From contig JBMFIQ010000005.1 of assembly GCA_049976245.1 (NCBI GenBank), forward strand, positions 16,903 through 80,902: a stretch of 64,000 nt of DNA. The letters are read 5' to 3'. This document shows, piece by piece, positions 53,472-63,044 of the stretch. Each line of letters begins with the position of its first letter. Within the stretch, counting starts at the first letter, position 1. Both the position numbers and the translations under genes were made by a program. The DNA is from Microbacter sp049976245. GTDB taxonomy: Bacteria > Bacteroidota > Bacteroidia > Bacteroidales > Paludibacteraceae. Under the pieces are notes generated by a model. The model searched no databases. It had not been told where the DNA came from and saw nothing but the letters and a program-made list of their open reading frames with translations.

Positions 53472-54671
53472 TTAAAGAGTTCGATGAGGATATTGCTCCA
53501 AGGCTTTACGCAGGACAATCATGGCTTTGGCTAAATCGTCCCTGTTCAGGACGTAAGCCAATCGAACTTCATTGCGTCCTACTCCCTTGTTGGTATAAAA
53601 TCCTGAAGCAGGCGCCATCATGACAGTTTGTCCTTCATAATTAAAATCGGACAAAAGCCATTCGCAAAACCGATCAGAATCATCAATGGGCAACCTGGCC
53701 ACGGTATAAAATGCCCCCATTGGAATGGGCGAATAAACTCCAGGAATGCGATTTAACTCGTCAATCATAAATTTTCTCCGTTCAACATATTCATTGTACA
53801 CTTCCAACATATATTCTTCTGAAGTGTCCAATGATGCTTCGGCAATCATTTGTCCAATCAACGGAGGGCTGAGCCGTGCCTGACAAAATTTGATGGCGCT
53901 GCGTTTTACCTCCTCATTTTTAGTCACCAGAGCTCCTACGCGCAATCCTGTTTCGCTGTATCGTTTTGAAAAAGAATCAATTAAAACAACATTATGTTCA
54001 ATGCCTTTCAAATGAAAAGCGGAAATGTAAGGCGCTCCCGTGTAACAAAATTCACGATACACTTCATCCGAAAAGAGAAATAAATCGTATTTTTTTACTA
54101 AATCACGAATTTTATTCAGTTCAGCATGTGTATAAAGATATCCGGTCGGGTTATTGGGATTACAAATCATAATTCCTTTGGTTCGAGGCGTAATCAATGC
54201 TTCAAATTGATCGATGGAAGGCAGCCTGAATCCTTCATCAATGGAAGAAACCACAGGTCTGACAATGGCACCGCTGCCAATGGCAAAAGCGGTATAATTG
54301 GCATAAGCCGGTTCAGGCACAATGATTTCATCGTCAGGATCGAGACATGAAAGAAAAGCAATGTTGACAGCTTCAGAACCTCCTGCAGTGATGATGATGT
54401 CATCGACGGAAACGTTAATGTTGAATTTGGCATAATAAGAAACCAGTTTTTTTCGCAAGCTCAACAATCCGTCACTTGGAGAATATTCAAAAATTTTGAG
54501 ATCAATGTTTTTTAATGCTTCGATCGCATTTGGAGGTGTCGCCACATCGGGTTGTCCAATATTCAAATGATAGACTTTGATTCCCCGAGCCTTTGCTTTA
54601 TCTGCCAAAGGTGCTAATTTTCGAATGGGTGATTGAGGCATGGCAAACCCTCTTCCTGAAATTTTTGGCAT
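53472..54671 (-). CDS. Pyridoxal-phosphate-dependent aminotransferase, class I/II
   Basis: A 399-residue fold-type I enzyme. The Schiff-base Lys lies in DSFSKRYSETGLRVGAL, with the Arg for the substrate carboxylate near the C-terminus. The N-terminus GQPDVATPPNAIEAL and GGSEAVNIAFLSCLDPDDE fit aspartate or general aminotransferases (AspC/AAT-like), and the substrate is not certain. It lies between smpB and an FtsX-like permease gene in a minus-strand run. Confidence 0.88.
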   Translation of the reverse strand: MPKISGRGFAMPQSPIRKLAPLADKAKARGIKVYHLNIGQPDVATPPNAIEALKNIDLKIFEYSPSDGLLSLRKKLVSYYAKFNINVSVDDIIITAGGSEAVNIAFLSCLDPDDEIIVPEPAYANYTAFAIGSGAIVRPVVSSIDEGFRLPSIDQFEALITPRTKGIMICNPNNPTGYLYTHAELNKIRDLVKKYDLFLFSDEVYREFCYTGAPYISAFHLKGIEHNVVLIDSFSKRYSETGLRVGALVTKNEEVKRSAIKFCQARLSPPLIGQMIAEASLDTSEEYMLEVYNEYVERRKFMIDELNRIPGVYSPIPMGAFYTVARLPIDDSDRFCEWLLSDFNYEGQTVMMAPASGFYTNKGVGRNEVRLAYVLNRDDLAKAMIVLRKALEQYPHRTL

Positions 54672-54722
54672 TGTGTGATATTTAATTTGAATGAATAATC
54701 AGGGCAATGAATGTTAATTCAA

Positions 54723-55178
54723 TCAATGCTTTAAGAGCCGATCCATTTGGCGTCGATCTTCTTTTTCGCGCAATGACTGACGTTTATCGTATTTTTTCTT
54801 TCCTCGGGCAACGGCAATTTCCAGCTTAGCCAACCCACGATCGTTGATAAACAACTTGACCGGAATGATCGTAAATCCGGTTTCTTTGGTAGCGCGAATC
54901 AATTTGAAAATTTCCCGTTTTGTCAACAACAATTTTCGATCTCGTCGTACTTCATGATTGGCAATATTTCCGTAAGCATATTCAGCAATGTGCATATTTT
55001 TGATCCACACTTCGTTGTGAAGAATGATAGCATACGCATCCGATAATCCGGCTTTGCCCTCGCGAATTGCTTTAATCTCAGTCCCCACCAATTGAATGCC
55101 TGCCGTAAAACGCTCCAGCAATTCGTAATCGAAAGTAGCCCGACGATTTTTTATCAATATTGACGATCCGCGATGCAT
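54723..55178 (-). CDS. smpB: SsrA-binding protein SmpB
   Basis: A 151-residue protein that binds tmRNA for trans-translation. The family pattern is NRRATFDYELLERFTAGI, GTEIKAIREGKAGLSDAY (as GTEIKAIREGK and GLSDAY), HNEVWIKNMHIAEY, and a basic C-terminal tail (KKYDKRQSLREKE). Length is normal. It lies 5 bases after the Yip1-like gene. No ssrA gene was recognised in the window. Confidence 0.96.
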   Translation of the reverse strand: MHRGSSILIKNRRATFDYELLERFTAGIQLVGTEIKAIREGKAGLSDAYAIILHNEVWIKNMHIAEYAYGNIANHEVRRDRKLLLTKREIFKLIRATKETGFTIIPVKLFINDRGLAKLEIAVARGKKKYDKRQSLREKEDRRQMDRLLKH

Positions 55179-55183
55179 GTTGG

Positions 55184-55771
55184 TTATTTTAAATTAGGAA
55201 GAAACAAATTGTTGAATATAAAGCTGATAATCCAAGGAACTCCTGCAATTAATCCGGTTAATCCTAAAACAAACGTTCCACGAGCTTCAACATCGATGTG
55301 AAAAATCACATCGCCGGCAATCCAAATCAAATATGGCGTGTAAAAAAAGAAAATCCAAAGAAAAAAGAAACTGGGCGATAAAGCCATGAAAATATACAAC
55401 ACAAAAACAATAGAAAATGAATAAGCGGTCACCAACGATAAAAGTTCTTTGTTCACACTAATTTGATATTTCTTTACCAAAAGCATGGATAAAAAAAAGC
55501 GAACAATAAAAAAAGAACTGAACAGCGTGACAAAATCAATAAGCCCATGAATGATGGCAACATGAACGGAGGCATGACGAAACAGCAAATCCGCAATCGT
55601 TGCCAGAACAGCAGCCGTGATCATCAGCGGATAAGAGAACTTATTCATTACCATGTATTTACTGTTGCCCTCCGATTGAAATTGAACCCATGCAACTTCC
55701 GGTTTTGTGAACAACAAAATCAATTTGTCATAAATTACTTTCAACATACGTTTTAGTGCATTTTTTGCCAA
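55184..55771 (-). CDS. Yip1-like integral membrane protein
   Basis: A 195-residue protein with a cytoplasmic N-terminal segment and about five membrane helices starting near residue 45 (FSYPLMITAAVLATIADL). It fits the YIP1 family pattern loosely, as annotated widely in bacteria, with no known role. It lies just upstream of smpB with 5 bases between. It starts about 270 bases from the divergent ahcY. Confidence 0.6.
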   Translation of the reverse strand: MAKNALKRMLKVIYDKLILLFTKPEVAWVQFQSEGNSKYMVMNKFSYPLMITAAVLATIADLLFRHASVHVAIIHGLIDFVTLFSSFFIVRFFLSMLLVKKYQISVNKELLSLVTAYSFSIVFVLYIFMALSPSFFFLWIFFFYTPYLIWIAGDVIFHIDVEARGTFVLGLTGLIAGVPWIISFIFNNLFLPNLK

Positions 55772-56045
55772 TGCAAAAGTAGAACATTCATGTTAAAATG
55801 ACAAATGAGAAACAAAGTTACAGGAAGTAAACGCCCATGTGTCTTTTCTCTTTCAAAAAAAAGAATGACCACACAGATAAAACTCAGTTAAGGAACTTTT
55901 ATTCAAATATTTATTTCAAAATCACACCATCGTGAAATTCAAATTTTCACCCTCAAGAACCGACACTTTGGAAAATAAAAACTATCTTTGTAGCACGAAT
56001 GAATTTTTTATTATTATCTAACCTATTCATTATAAAAACATTGTC

Positions 56046-57464
56046 ATGAACGAATCATTGTTTTCAACATTACCTTACAAAGTTGCCGACATTCATTTAG
56101 CCGACTTTGGGAGAAAAGAGATTGTATTGGCAGAAAAAGAAATGCCCGGTTTGATGGCATTACGAAAAAAATATGGTCCGCTGAAACCTCTCAAAAATGC
56201 ACGCATCACGGGGTCACTGCACATGACGATCCAAACGGCCGTATTAATTGAAACATTGGTTGAATTGGGTGCTGAAGTTCGCTGGGCCAGTTGCAATATC
56301 TATTCAACGCAGGATCATGCCGCAGCAGCCATTGCAGCCGCAGGCATTCCGGTTTTTGCCTGGAAGGGAGAAACATTGGAAGAATACTGGTGGTGCACGC
56401 TTCAAGCCTTAACTTTTGAAGGCAACAAAGGCCCCAATCTGATTGTTGACGACGGCGGAGACGCCACACTCATGATTCATAAAGGTGTTGAAGCTGAAAA
56501 AAACAGTGCCGTTCTTCATCAGGAAACACACGGCGAAGATGAAAAACAACTTTTACTGATTCTTGATAAAGTGCTTCACGAAAACGCTTCATTCTGGACA
56601 AGCATGGTGCCTCACATCAAAGGCGTCTCGGAAGAAACAACCACCGGCGTTCATCGTCTCTATCAAATGATGGAGGAAAAGAAACTCCTGTTCCCTGCAT
56701 TCAACGTGAACGATTCGGTGACTAAATCAAAATTTGACAATTTATACGGATGTAGAGAATCATTGGCCGATGGCATTAAACGAGCCACAGATATCATGTT
56801 GGCCGGCAAAGTGGCCGTTGTTTGCGGATACGGCGATGTGGGCAAAGGATCGGCACAATCTTTGCGTTCATTCGGATCACGTGTCATTGTCACCGAAATT
56901 GATCCAATTTGTGCTCTTCAAGCTGCCATGGAAGGATATCAAGTAGCAACGGTTGAAGACGCATTACCCGAAGCCGAAATATACGTTACAACCACCGGAA
57001 ATCGCGACATCATTCGCATTGAACACATGGAAAAGATGAGAAGCGGATCAATCGTTTGCAACATAGGCCATTTCGACAACGAAATTCAAGTCGATAAATT
57101 AAAATCGTATCCGGGCATACAACAAGTCAACATTAAACCACAAGTGGACAAATACATATTCCCTGACGGACATTTCATTTTGTTATTGGCAGATGGCCGT
57201 TTGGTCAATTTAGGTTGTGCCACCGGACATCCTTCGTTTGTGATGAGCAATTCATTTTCCAATCAAACGCTGGCTCAAATTGAGCTGTTCAATCATGCAC
57301 ACGAAATTGATGTGTATCGTTTACCCAAAAAATTAGATGAAGAAGTGGCACGATTGCATTTGGACAAACTTGGCGTAAAACTCACTCAATTGACCCCGGA
57401 ACAGGCTGCCTACATTGGGGTTCCGCAAGAAGGGCCTTACAAACCGGATCATTACAAATATTGA
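56046..57464 (+). CDS. ahcY: Adenosylhomocysteinase
   Basis: Reversibly splits S-adenosylhomocysteine to homocysteine and adenosine, recycling methyl-group by-products. The 472-residue protein holds the substrate domain (ARITGSLHMTIQTAVLIETL as ITGSLHMTIQTAVLIETL, ending CNIYSTQDHAAAA) and the NAD-binding GYGDVGKGSAQSLRSFG, with the C-terminal KPDHYKY tail whose Lys and Tyr contact NAD of the neighbouring subunit. Length includes the bacterial insertion. A -7 element TATCTTTG lies at 55983-55990. Confidence 0.97.
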   Translation: MNESLFSTLPYKVADIHLADFGRKEIVLAEKEMPGLMALRKKYGPLKPLKNARITGSLHMTIQTAVLIETLVELGAEVRWASCNIYSTQDHAAAAIAAAGIPVFAWKGETLEEYWWCTLQALTFEGNKGPNLIVDDGGDATLMIHKGVEAEKNSAVLHQETHGEDEKQLLLILDKVLHENASFWTSMVPHIKGVSEETTTGVHRLYQMMEEKKLLFPAFNVNDSVTKSKFDNLYGCRESLADGIKRATDIMLAGKVAVVCGYGDVGKGSAQSLRSFGSRVIVTEIDPICALQAAMEGYQVATVEDALPEAEIYVTTTGNRDIIRIEHMEKMRSGSIVCNIGHFDNEIQVDKLKSYPGIQQVNIKPQVDKYIFPDGHFILLLADGRLVNLGCATGHPSFVMSNSFSNQTLAQIELFNHAHEIDVYRLPKKLDEEVARLHLDKLGVKLTQLTPEQAAYIGVPQEGPYKPDHYKY

Positions 57465-57512
57465 TTCAACAGAAATCGTTGTTTGATTGATAACACATTA
57501 ATCTATCATTAT

Positions 57513-58115
57513 ATGTTCAGCAAACATTGCGTTGATATTTTTGAGTTGGCAACCATGAAATATCATGAAACCGATCACGTTGATGCTCCAATGCCGGCGC
57601 TTTATCCCGAACAAAGCATCGACGGGATTTTATTTAAAAAAAACTGGATCGATGCTGTTCAATGGCATTTGGAAGACATCATTCGTGATCCGCTCATCGA
57701 TCCCGTAGAAGCATTGAAAATCAAACGGCGCATCGATGCATCCAATCAGGAACGCACCGATGTGGTGGAAGAAATTGATGGCTATTTTTTAAACAAATAC
57801 CAAAACATTGATCGACGCAACGATGCAACCATCAATACGGAAAGTCCGGCGTGGGCTATCGACCGACTTTCCATATTGGTGCTCAAGATTTTTCACATGA
57901 ACGAAGAAACCAAACGACATGATGCAACCAATGAACATCGTGCAACCTGTGAAAATAAATTGAGAGTGCTTTTGGAACAAAAAGAAGATTTAATGACTTC
58001 AATTGATCAATTGTTAAGCGATATTGAACAAGGGAAGAAATGGATGAAAGTGTATAAACAGATGAAAATGTACAATGATCCCACGTTGAATCCGGTTCTT
58101 TATCAATCAAAATAA
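57513..58115 (+). CDS. DUF4254 domain protein
   Basis: A 200-residue, mostly helical cytoplasmic protein of DUF4254, mainly found in Bacteroidetes beside lipopolysaccharide genes. Seen are FKKNWIDAVQWHLEDIIRD, IDASNQERTDVVEEID, and SPAWAIDRLSILVLKIFHM. The longest frame starts with TTG at 57483; ATG 57513 is preferred. It lies 48 bases after ahcY and 123 before a glycosyltransferase family 9 gene. A role in LPS or glycan assembly is inference. Confidence 0.85.
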   Translation: MFSKHCVDIFELATMKYHETDHVDAPMPALYPEQSIDGILFKKNWIDAVQWHLEDIIRDPLIDPVEALKIKRRIDASNQERTDVVEEIDGYFLNKYQNIDRRNDATINTESPAWAIDRLSILVLKIFHMNEETKRHDATNEHRATCENKLRVLLEQKEDLMTSIDQLLSDIEQGKKWMKVYKQMKMYNDPTLNPVLYQSK

Positions 58116-58238
58116 AAAAGCGGAGGCATTTTTCATCGTCGATTTCACTAACAACGGTTGATTTACCGTACAGAATAAAATGTTCAGGGAGTTTAGGTGA
58201 ACAACTTTTATTGAGTTTGATCATAAATATTTGTTTAC

Positions 58239-59306
58239 GTGCAAATTGTAATCACACGTTTTTCCGCATTAGGTGACATTGCCATTTCGGTGCCTTTAAT
58301 TCGTCAATTGGCCGAACGCAACCCGACACATCATTTCATTATGGTTTCAATGCCGTTGACAGCTCCTTTGTTTAGAGAAATATCCAATTTAACATACATT
58401 GCATTTGACAAAAAAGGGCGTCACAAAGGGTGGATCGGGTTATTGAAATTGTATTTCGAATTGCGTAAACTGCATCCTGATGCGTTGGTCGATTTACACG
58501 ATGTATTAAGAACCAAATGGTTAAGATGGATGTTTGCTTTCAATCGTACAAAAATATCCATTATTGATAAAGGAAGAGCAGAAAAAAATGCCTTGATTAA
58601 ACATGGATTTCAACATTCAAAGCAGCTTTTGCCAACCATTGAACGTTATGCAAATGCCTTTGAATCAATCGGCTTGACACTGAAACCGAGAGATTGGTCA
58701 TCATTCTCATTTTCTCTTCACTCAAAACCTATTGAGAAAGAACTGAATACAATGTTTGACGAAAAAATTGGAAATTGGATCGGCATTGCCCCCTTTGCTC
58801 AACATCGCGGCAAACAGCTTCCATTTGAAACAATAGAAAAAGTTTTGGAACATTTCAGCAAAGAAGAGCATACAACCATTTTCTTGTTTGGAGCAGGCAA
58901 AGAAGAAGGCACACAACTTGAAAAATGGGCACAAAGATATCCGAATAACATCAATCTGGCCAATCGATTTGAAATAGATGAAGAAATCATGTTAATGAAA
59001 CGATTAAACGTCATGCTCACAATGGATTCAGCCAATATGCATCTGGCATCCATTGCCGGCATTCCGGTTGTTTCTGTTTGGGGTGCGACACATCCGTTTG
59101 CCGGATTTTATGGATACAATCAACCTGAAGAATTGGCAATTCAAATCGATTTATTTTGTCGTCCATGCTCTGTTTATGGGCAAAAATCATGCCGATTCGG
59201 GACTTGGGATTGCCTAAACAACATCAAACCTGACATCATCATTGATAAAATTACATCCATCCTTACTGGAAAACATGGAAGACAATTTTCCGTTGAAATC
59301 AAATAA
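58239..59306 (+). CDS. Glycosyltransferase family 9 protein (ADP-heptose:LPS heptosyltransferase-like)
   Basis: A 355-residue GT-B enzyme. It starts at GTG 58239 with VITRFSALGDIAISVPLIR, the family 9 N-terminal motif, and ends with the donor-binding half (NLANRFEIDEEIMLMKRLNVMLTMDSANMHLASI as MLTMDSANMHLASIAGIPVV). Family 9 enzymes transfer heptose from ADP-heptose to the LPS inner core. The donor may differ in this phylum. It lies after the DUF4254 gene and 21 bases before parA. Confidence 0.9.
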   Translation: MQIVITRFSALGDIAISVPLIRQLAERNPTHHFIMVSMPLTAPLFREISNLTYIAFDKKGRHKGWIGLLKLYFELRKLHPDALVDLHDVLRTKWLRWMFAFNRTKISIIDKGRAEKNALIKHGFQHSKQLLPTIERYANAFESIGLTLKPRDWSSFSFSLHSKPIEKELNTMFDEKIGNWIGIAPFAQHRGKQLPFETIEKVLEHFSKEEHTTIFLFGAGKEEGTQLEKWAQRYPNNINLANRFEIDEEIMLMKRLNVMLTMDSANMHLASIAGIPVVSVWGATHPFAGFYGYNQPEELAIQIDLFCRPCSVYGQKSCRFGTWDCLNNIKPDIIIDKITSILTGKHGRQFSVEIK

Positions 59307-59327
59307 CGTGATCATTAACAAATAATT

Positions 59328-60113
59328 ATGGGTAAAATCATAGCATTAGCAAATCAAAAAGGCGGTGTTGGAAAAACAACGACAGCCATCAATTTAGCAG
59401 CCTCTTTAGCTACCCTGAATCAAAAAGTTTTGTTGGTTGATGCTGATCCTCAAGCCAATGCTTCATCTGGCTTAGGAATTGATGTTCGAACCGTTAAAAA
59501 CAGCATTTATGAATGTTTAGTAGAAGAAATCAGTCCGTCGGAAGCCATCATCGATACTGAAATACCGAATTTATGGATCATCCCTTCGCACATTGATCTG
59601 GTAGGAGCCGAAATTGAAATGCTGGAAATTGACGAACGGGAAAAAATTATGCGGCGTCAACTACAATCCCTTAAAGATCAATATGATTACATTCTGATTG
59701 ACTGTTTGCCTTCGCTGGGTTTAATCACCGTTAATGCACTTACCGCTTCCGATTCGGTCATCATTCCGGTTCAATGTGAATATTTTGCGCTTGAAGGCAT
59801 CAGCAAACTGCTGAATACCATTAAAATTATCAAGACAAGACTCAATCCCGAACTCTCCATTGAAGGATTGCTTTTGACCATGTATGATAATCGGTTACGC
59901 CTTGCCAATCAAGTGTATCATGAAGTGCACAAACACTTTGGAAATTTAGTGTTCAACACGGTGATTCAGCGGAATGTGAAGTTAAGTGAAGCGCCAAGTC
60001 ACGGTAAACCCGTTATCCTTTACGACAAAGAATCAAAAGGGACTCAGAATTACATTGACTTAGCCAAAGAGCTGATTGAAAAAATAACTCCCTCAAAAAA
60101 TGAAAAGCAATAA
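59328..60113 (+). CDS. parA: Chromosome partitioning ATPase ParA
   Basis: ParA/Soj ATPase that moves ParB-bound origin DNA. The 261-residue protein has the deviant Walker A NQKGGVGKTTTAINLAA, Walker A' in DADPQANASSGLG, and Walker B YILIDCLPSLG. It has no N-terminal DNA-binding extension, as in chromosomal ParA. parB follows 18 bases later. Centromere-like parS sites were not spotted by eye. Confidence 0.96.
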   Translation: MGKIIALANQKGGVGKTTTAINLAASLATLNQKVLLVDADPQANASSGLGIDVRTVKNSIYECLVEEISPSEAIIDTEIPNLWIIPSHIDLVGAEIEMLEIDEREKIMRRQLQSLKDQYDYILIDCLPSLGLITVNALTASDSVIIPVQCEYFALEGISKLLNTIKIIKTRLNPELSIEGLLLTMYDNRLRLANQVYHEVHKHFGNLVFNTVIQRNVKLSEAPSHGKPVILYDKESKGTQNYIDLAKELIEKITPSKNEKQ

Positions 60114-60131
60114 TTAAAAAAACAAGATACA

Positions 60132-60995
60132 ATGGTACAAAAACATGCTTTGGGACGTGGTTTAAGCGCACTCATCGATACAGAGCCGATTTCAACAAGC
60201 GGCTCTTCGTCCATTAATGAAATAGACATTGAGAAAATTCATCCAAATCCGCATCAACCTCGATCACATTTTGATGAAGAGGCTTTGATGGAATTAGCCT
60301 CCTCCATCAAAGAAATTGGGATCATTCAGCCCATCACCTTAAGGAAAATCAACGATGACAAATATGAAATCATTGCCGGAGAAAGGCGTTATAGAGCTTC
60401 AAAACTTGCAGGACTGACCACCATTCCTGCCTACATAAAAACGGCAGACGACGATTTGGTCATGGAAATGGCATTGATCGAAAATCTGCAAAGGGAAGAT
60501 TTAAATGCCATTGAAATTGCATTGACTTTTCAACGATTGCTTGAAGAATACAAAATGACACAGGAACGCCTGAGCGAACGTGTTGGGAAAAAAAGAGCAA
60601 CCATTGCCAACTATTTGCGTTTGTTGCGTTTACCTGCCGAAATTCAGATGGCGATCAAAAACAAACAAATCGACATGGGACATGCCAGAGCATTGATCAA
60701 TGTGGAAGATCCGACAAAACAATTAACGATTTACGAACAAATTCTAAAAAATCACCTTTCAGTGCGCAAAGTGGAAGAATTGGTACGAAATATCGAATTG
60801 GACGAAGAAAAAGAAACCATTGAAAAGAAACCCCTTCCACAAGAGCATCAGCAAATTGAGAAAAAATTGGTGGAATTGTTGCAGGTCCCGGTAAAATTTA
60901 ACTGCAATGACAAGGGTAAGGGAAAGATCACCTTATCCTTCCGATCCGACTCGGAGTTAGAACGATTGATGGAATTGTTGGATAAATTGCATTGA
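60132..60995 (+). CDS. parB: Chromosome partitioning protein ParB
   Basis: A 287-residue ParB with an N-terminal ParA-stimulating segment (ALGRGLSALID), the CTP-binding domain GERRYRASKLAG and ENLQREDLNAIEIA, a helix-turn-helix (LSERVGKKRATIANYLRLLRLP as LSERVGKKRATIANYL), and a C-terminal dimer domain. It binds parS and partitions the origin. The stop is one base before the DUF5683 start. Confidence 0.96.
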   Translation: MVQKHALGRGLSALIDTEPISTSGSSSINEIDIEKIHPNPHQPRSHFDEEALMELASSIKEIGIIQPITLRKINDDKYEIIAGERRYRASKLAGLTTIPAYIKTADDDLVMEMALIENLQREDLNAIEIALTFQRLLEEYKMTQERLSERVGKKRATIANYLRLLRLPAEIQMAIKNKQIDMGHARALINVEDPTKQLTIYEQILKNHLSVRKVEELVRNIELDEEKETIEKKPLPQEHQQIEKKLVELLQVPVKFNCNDKGKGKITLSFRSDSELERLMELLDKLH

Positions 60996-60996
60996 T

Positions 60997-61662
60997 TTGA
61001 AGTTGCGTTTTTACATATTGCTGAGTGCAATGCTCATGTTGGCCGTTTTTTCCAACGCACAGGGAAAACCTGCCATTACACCGACGGATACCATTGTGCT
61101 GCCGTTATCAACGCACGGATTAAACACCAAATTGAAAATGGACACCATCCAAAAAGCGGTTTTTTCGCCCGATCCCAATCGAGCCATTTGGCTGGCGGCC
61201 ATTGTTCCGGGACTTGGTCAAATTTATAACCGCAAATATTGGAAATTACCCATTATTTATGGCGGTTTTGTCGGATTAGCCTATGCCATATCTTGGAACA
61301 ACCGAATGTATAAAAATTACAAACAGGCATATCTCGATTTAGTGGACAACAATCCAAACACCAACAGTTATCTAGATGTTCTCCCTAAAGGTTCGATCGC
61401 CAATCCGAATCAAATTGATAAAGCATGGCTTCAACAAGCCTTACAAACGGAAGTCAATGTGTTTCGCCGATATCGGGATTTAAGCATTATTTCGGCTGTT
61501 GGCCTTTATGCACTTTCGTTGATCGATGCGTATGTCGATGCACAAATGGCACATTTTGACATTACACCCAACTTGTCGCTCAAAGTATCTCCACAAGTGA
61601 TGCAGGAACAACAATTGGGCACCACAACTTCGTATGGTCTAAAACTACATATTTCTTTTTAA
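60997..61662 (+). CDS. DUF5683 domain envelope protein
   Basis: A 221-residue protein of DUF5683, usually following parAB in Bacteroidetes. It has a signal-like hydrophobic N-terminus (MKLRFYILLSAMLMLAVFSNAQ), then AAIVPGLGQIYNRKYWKLPIIYGGF and YKNYKQAYLDLVD, with a second hydrophobic segment. It starts at TTG 60997, one base after parB, because the signal peptide is intact only from that point. mltD overlaps its stop codon by one base. Function is unknown. Confidence 0.85.
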   Translation: MKLRFYILLSAMLMLAVFSNAQGKPAITPTDTIVLPLSTHGLNTKLKMDTIQKAVFSPDPNRAIWLAAIVPGLGQIYNRKYWKLPIIYGGFVGLAYAISWNNRMYKNYKQAYLDLVDNNPNTNSYLDVLPKGSIANPNQIDKAWLQQALQTEVNVFRRYRDLSIISAVGLYALSLIDAYVDAQMAHFDITPNLSLKVSPQVMQEQQLGTTTSYGLKLHISF

Positions 61663-62945
61663 TGATGCACAAATTTCTTAAATGGCTGATGTTCGGGTCA
61701 ATGTTGATCTTAGGAAATCAATTGATGGCGCAACTGCCCAACGATGTGAAACCGATAAATGATACCGTTAAAAATGCCGATTCAACCACCACGATCATTC
61801 CTTTAGTCATTCCTGAAGGATTGGACATAAGTTTCAACGGGCTGCTCAATCAATGGTACGAAACAAAAAATAATAACACCTCCTTCCCTACCGACACCAT
61901 CAATCCTTACGTTTCCGATAGCACCATGATTGATCGGTTGTCCAAATTGCCGAATATCATCGAAATGCCATTCAACCATTACGTTAAAACCTGCATTGAT
62001 TTTTACACATGTCAAAAACGTAAACAAGTTTCATATATGTTGGCCATGGGTCAATACTATTTACCGCTTTTTGAACAGCAAATCTTAGCCAACAAATTGC
62101 CCGACGAACTAAAATATTTACCCATCATTGAATCAGCGCTCAATCCCACAGCCTATTCACGAGCTGGAGCTGCAGGACTTTGGCAATTAATGGTTTCGAC
62201 GGCAAGAATTTACGGATTACAGGTTAACAGCCTGATTGACGAACGAATGGATCCGGTTAAAGCTACTCGGGCAGCAGTGCATTTCTTAAAAGATTTATAT
62301 CGCATATACGGCGATTGGAATCTGGTCATTGCCGCATACAATTGTGGGCCAGGAACCGTGAACAAAGCCATCCGCCGTTCGGGAGGAAAACATGATTATT
62401 GGCAAATTTTCCCATATCTCCCTGCAGAAACCAGAAGCTATGTTCCTATTTTTATTGCCGCAAATTATGTAATGAATTATTATAAAGATTGCAACTTAGC
62501 CATGGCACCCATTTGTATGCCACTGACAGACACCATCATGGTTCACGACAAAATCCATTTCATTCAATTGTCAACACTGCTGAAAATTCCCATTGACGAA
62601 CTGCGAATGTTAAATCCTCAATATCGCCAGGACATCATTCCGGGGAACATTGAACCATGTCCGTTAAGGTTGCCGTTAGATGCTTCAAGCGCTTTCCTGG
62701 CTAACGAAAATCAAATTGTTGCTTACAAATCCGATGAACTTTTCCCAAATCGATTGACCGTAGAACCTGAAACCTTCAAAGGCAAAAAAGATCGAAGAGG
62801 CCATCGCATCGTCCATTATGTAAAAAACGGAGAATCATTGTGGACTATTGCCAAAAAATATCGTGTGACGGAAAAAGAGCTGAAAAAATGGAATCATCTG
62901 CATTCTGCTGTTCTTCCCAAAGGCAAACGCTTGATCATTTATTGA
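61662..62945 (+). CDS. mltD: Membrane-bound lytic murein transglycosylase D-type, with LysM domain
   Basis: A 427-residue enzyme that cleaves peptidoglycan between MurNAc and GlcNAc. It has an N-terminal signal segment, an SLT domain with the catalytic Glu in IIESALNPTAYSRAGAAGLWQLM (as IIESALNPTAYSRAGAAGLW), the NLVIAAYNCGPGTVNKAI block, and a C-terminal LysM domain (VKNGESLWTIAKKYRVTEKELKKWN as VKNGESLWTIAKKYRV). E. coli MltD has more LysM units. ATG overlaps the TAA of DUF5683, so translation is likely coupled. Confidence 0.93.
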   Translation: MMHKFLKWLMFGSMLILGNQLMAQLPNDVKPINDTVKNADSTTTIIPLVIPEGLDISFNGLLNQWYETKNNNTSFPTDTINPYVSDSTMIDRLSKLPNIIEMPFNHYVKTCIDFYTCQKRKQVSYMLAMGQYYLPLFEQQILANKLPDELKYLPIIESALNPTAYSRAGAAGLWQLMVSTARIYGLQVNSLIDERMDPVKATRAAVHFLKDLYRIYGDWNLVIAAYNCGPGTVNKAIRRSGGKHDYWQIFPYLPAETRSYVPIFIAANYVMNYYKDCNLAMAPICMPLTDTIMVHDKIHFIQLSTLLKIPIDELRMLNPQYRQDIIPGNIEPCPLRLPLDASSAFLANENQIVAYKSDELFPNRLTVEPETFKGKKDRRGHRIVHYVKNGESLWTIAKKYRVTEKELKKWNHLHSAVLPKGKRLIIY

Positions 62946-63044
62946 TGAGGAAACATCATTGTTAAAAATCTTTCATTGATTTTATTTGAAAACAATTTTA
63001 TCGTAAATTTATCATCCGTTTACTTCAATTTAACCGGCTAAAAC

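Noticed and set aside
55772..56045. Possible SAH or SAM riboswitch before ahcY
   Set aside because: No recognisable conserved core was seen by eye; a covariance search would be needed to confirm or exclude it.
58116..58224. Minus-strand open frame across the DUF4254-to-glycosyltransferase gap
   Set aside because: Its gap part reads plausibly, but most of the frame overlaps DUF4254 antisense, there is no promoter or homology, and AT content allows such a frame by chance.
59328..60995. parS sites inside or near parAB
   Set aside because: No match to the TGTTNCACGTGAAACA pattern was noticed; only by-eye reading was possible.
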